From Candidatus Omnitrophota bacterium (GTDB lineage: Bacteria > Ratteibacteria > UBA8468 > B48-G9 > JAFGKM01), in contig JAMWCA010000004.1 of NCBI GenBank assembly GCA_023819545.1, positions 1 through 31,034 on the forward strand: 31,034 nt of DNA, read 5' to 3'. Under the pieces are notes generated by a model that was given only the letters and a program-made list of their open reading frames with translations, was not told the origin of the DNA and did no database searches. Shown piece after piece: positions 30,536-31,034 of the stretch (the stretch's first letter is position 1; each line of letters starts with the position of its first letter). Made by a program: the position numbers and the translations under genes.

Positions 30536-31034
30536 TTAAAAGGGAAAATTTTTAGATTTATAAATTTTTTTATTTTTGTCAATTATCAAACATTCAATAT
30601 CTTTCAAATTATTAACCAAATTTAATCCATTTTCAATCCCAAGAACAAAAATTCCTGTTGCAAGACCATCTGCAGTTGTGCAATCAGGAGCAATTACAGT
30701 TACGCTCATAACATTATTTTCAACAGGTAGTCCTGTTTTTGGATTTATTATATGCCCTATTTTTTTCTCTTTTATATTTATAAATCTCTTATAATTTCCA
30801 CTTGTGGCTATTCCTTTATCGGTAATTTCAAAAATCCCTATTATTTTTTCTGTTTCAAATGGGTCTTCTATACCTATTTTCCATTTTTTATTTTCTTGAT
30901 TTACTCCCCAGCAATAGATATCTCCTCCAGCATTTATTATTCCGTTTTTAATTCCTTTTGATTTTAAAAAATCGGCTACTTTATCAACTATAAAACCTTT
31001 TGCAATTCCACCAAGGTCTATTTCTACTTGATTT
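30536..31034 (-). CDS. apbE: FAD:protein FMN transferase (ApbE family), C-terminal part only
   Basis: The minus-strand frame enters from beyond the window edge and ends at TAA 30536-30538, giving about 165 C-terminal residues. Visible ApbE motifs are D-L-G-G-I-A-K-G-F-I-V-D, N-A-G-G-D-I-Y, A-T-S-G-N-Y, H-I-I-N-P-K-T-G-L-P-V and D-C-T-T-A-D-G-L-A-T. ApbE enzymes attach FMN from FAD to Thr or Ser of exported flavoproteins such as Nqr and Rnf subunits, or scavenge FMN in the periplasm. Any signal peptide would lie outside the window. Its stop lies 4 bases from the end of the convergent lysA. Confidence 0.93.
   Translation of the reverse strand, partial: NQVEIDLGGIAKGFIVDKVADFLKSKGIKNGIINAGGDIYCWGVNQENKKWKIGIEDPFETEKIIGIFEITDKGIATSGNYKRFINIKEKKIGHIINPKTGLPVENNVMSVTVIAPDCTTADGLATGIFVLGIENGLNLVNNLKDIECLIIDKNKKIYKSKNFPF

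Noticed and set aside
1..31034. CRISPR array, tRNA, rRNA, transposase or phage genes
   Set aside because: No regularly spaced repeats, no cloverleaf or rRNA-like sequence, and no mobile-element protein were seen by eye on either strand.

Overview
This is an AT-rich window (by eye roughly 70% A+T) of densely packed bacterial chromosome. It holds about 34 intact genes, one partial gene, two clear pseudogenes and one small frameshifted reading frame. No rRNA, tRNA, CRISPR array or insertion sequence was seen. Predicted signal peptides and lipoproteins, a CsgG-domain protein and a SYLF protein suggest a two-membrane cell. A B12-dependent class II ribonucleotide reductase, an AmmeMemoRadiSam-type radical SAM enzyme, Rex and sugar genes fit an anaerobic fermenter. 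The mix (URO-D-like protein, PIG-L deacetylase, Gfo/Idh and sugar-epimerase remnants, ROK kinase) resembles uncultured Omnitrophota/Ratteibacteria-like lineages. That placement is a guess, not shown by the sequence.

Layout, left to right. (1) 1-3418, minus: promoter, ROK sugar kinase, fmt, CsgG-domain protein, then the wreck of a sugar isomerase/epimerase gene. (2) 3464-5206, plus: a small frameshifted ORF, a sorbitol-6-phosphate dehydrogenase-like SDR, and rex. (3) 5201-10723, minus: glycerate kinase, nrdJ, amrS, a secreted protein and a membrane protein. (4) 10788-17483, plus: transaldolase, URO-D-like protein, flavodoxin, RidA, two exported proteins, a glycosidase-like lipoprotein, nusB and a flippase-like membrane protein. 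(5) 17463-21656, minus: PIG-L deacetylase, an RfbD-like reductase, a decayed Gfo/Idh gene, purine nucleoside phosphorylase, a 51-residue zinc ribbon, bS21 and a 1-phosphofructokinase-family kinase. (6) 21762-24617, plus: LeuD-like subunit, isocitrate dehydrogenase-like enzyme, purA. (7) 24614-27849, minus: topA, hisA, a PLD-family protein. (8) 27920-30531, plus: argH, lysA. (9) 30536-end, minus: 3' part of apbE.

The genes cover central carbon and sugar-phosphate metabolism (ROK kinase, SDR, transaldolase, glycerate kinase, PfkB kinase), nucleotide supply (nrdJ, PNP, purA), amino-acid synthesis (argH, lysA, hisA, leuD/icd) and information processing (fmt, nusB, bS21, topA). Rex is the only regulator present. 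It is co-transcribed with an NAD(H)-type polyol-phosphate dehydrogenase, which suggests redox control.

The main points for a second look are: two sugar-metabolism genes decayed by large internal deletions; promoters placed so that several mRNAs would be leaderless or nearly so; 10-bp-phased direct repeats in a divergent promoter; repeated tail-to-tail gene overlaps without terminators; an unlisted zinc-ribbon gene next to bS21; and substitutions at functional positions in HisA, PNP, IDH and the URO-D-like protein. I did not find a clear new multi-gene system.
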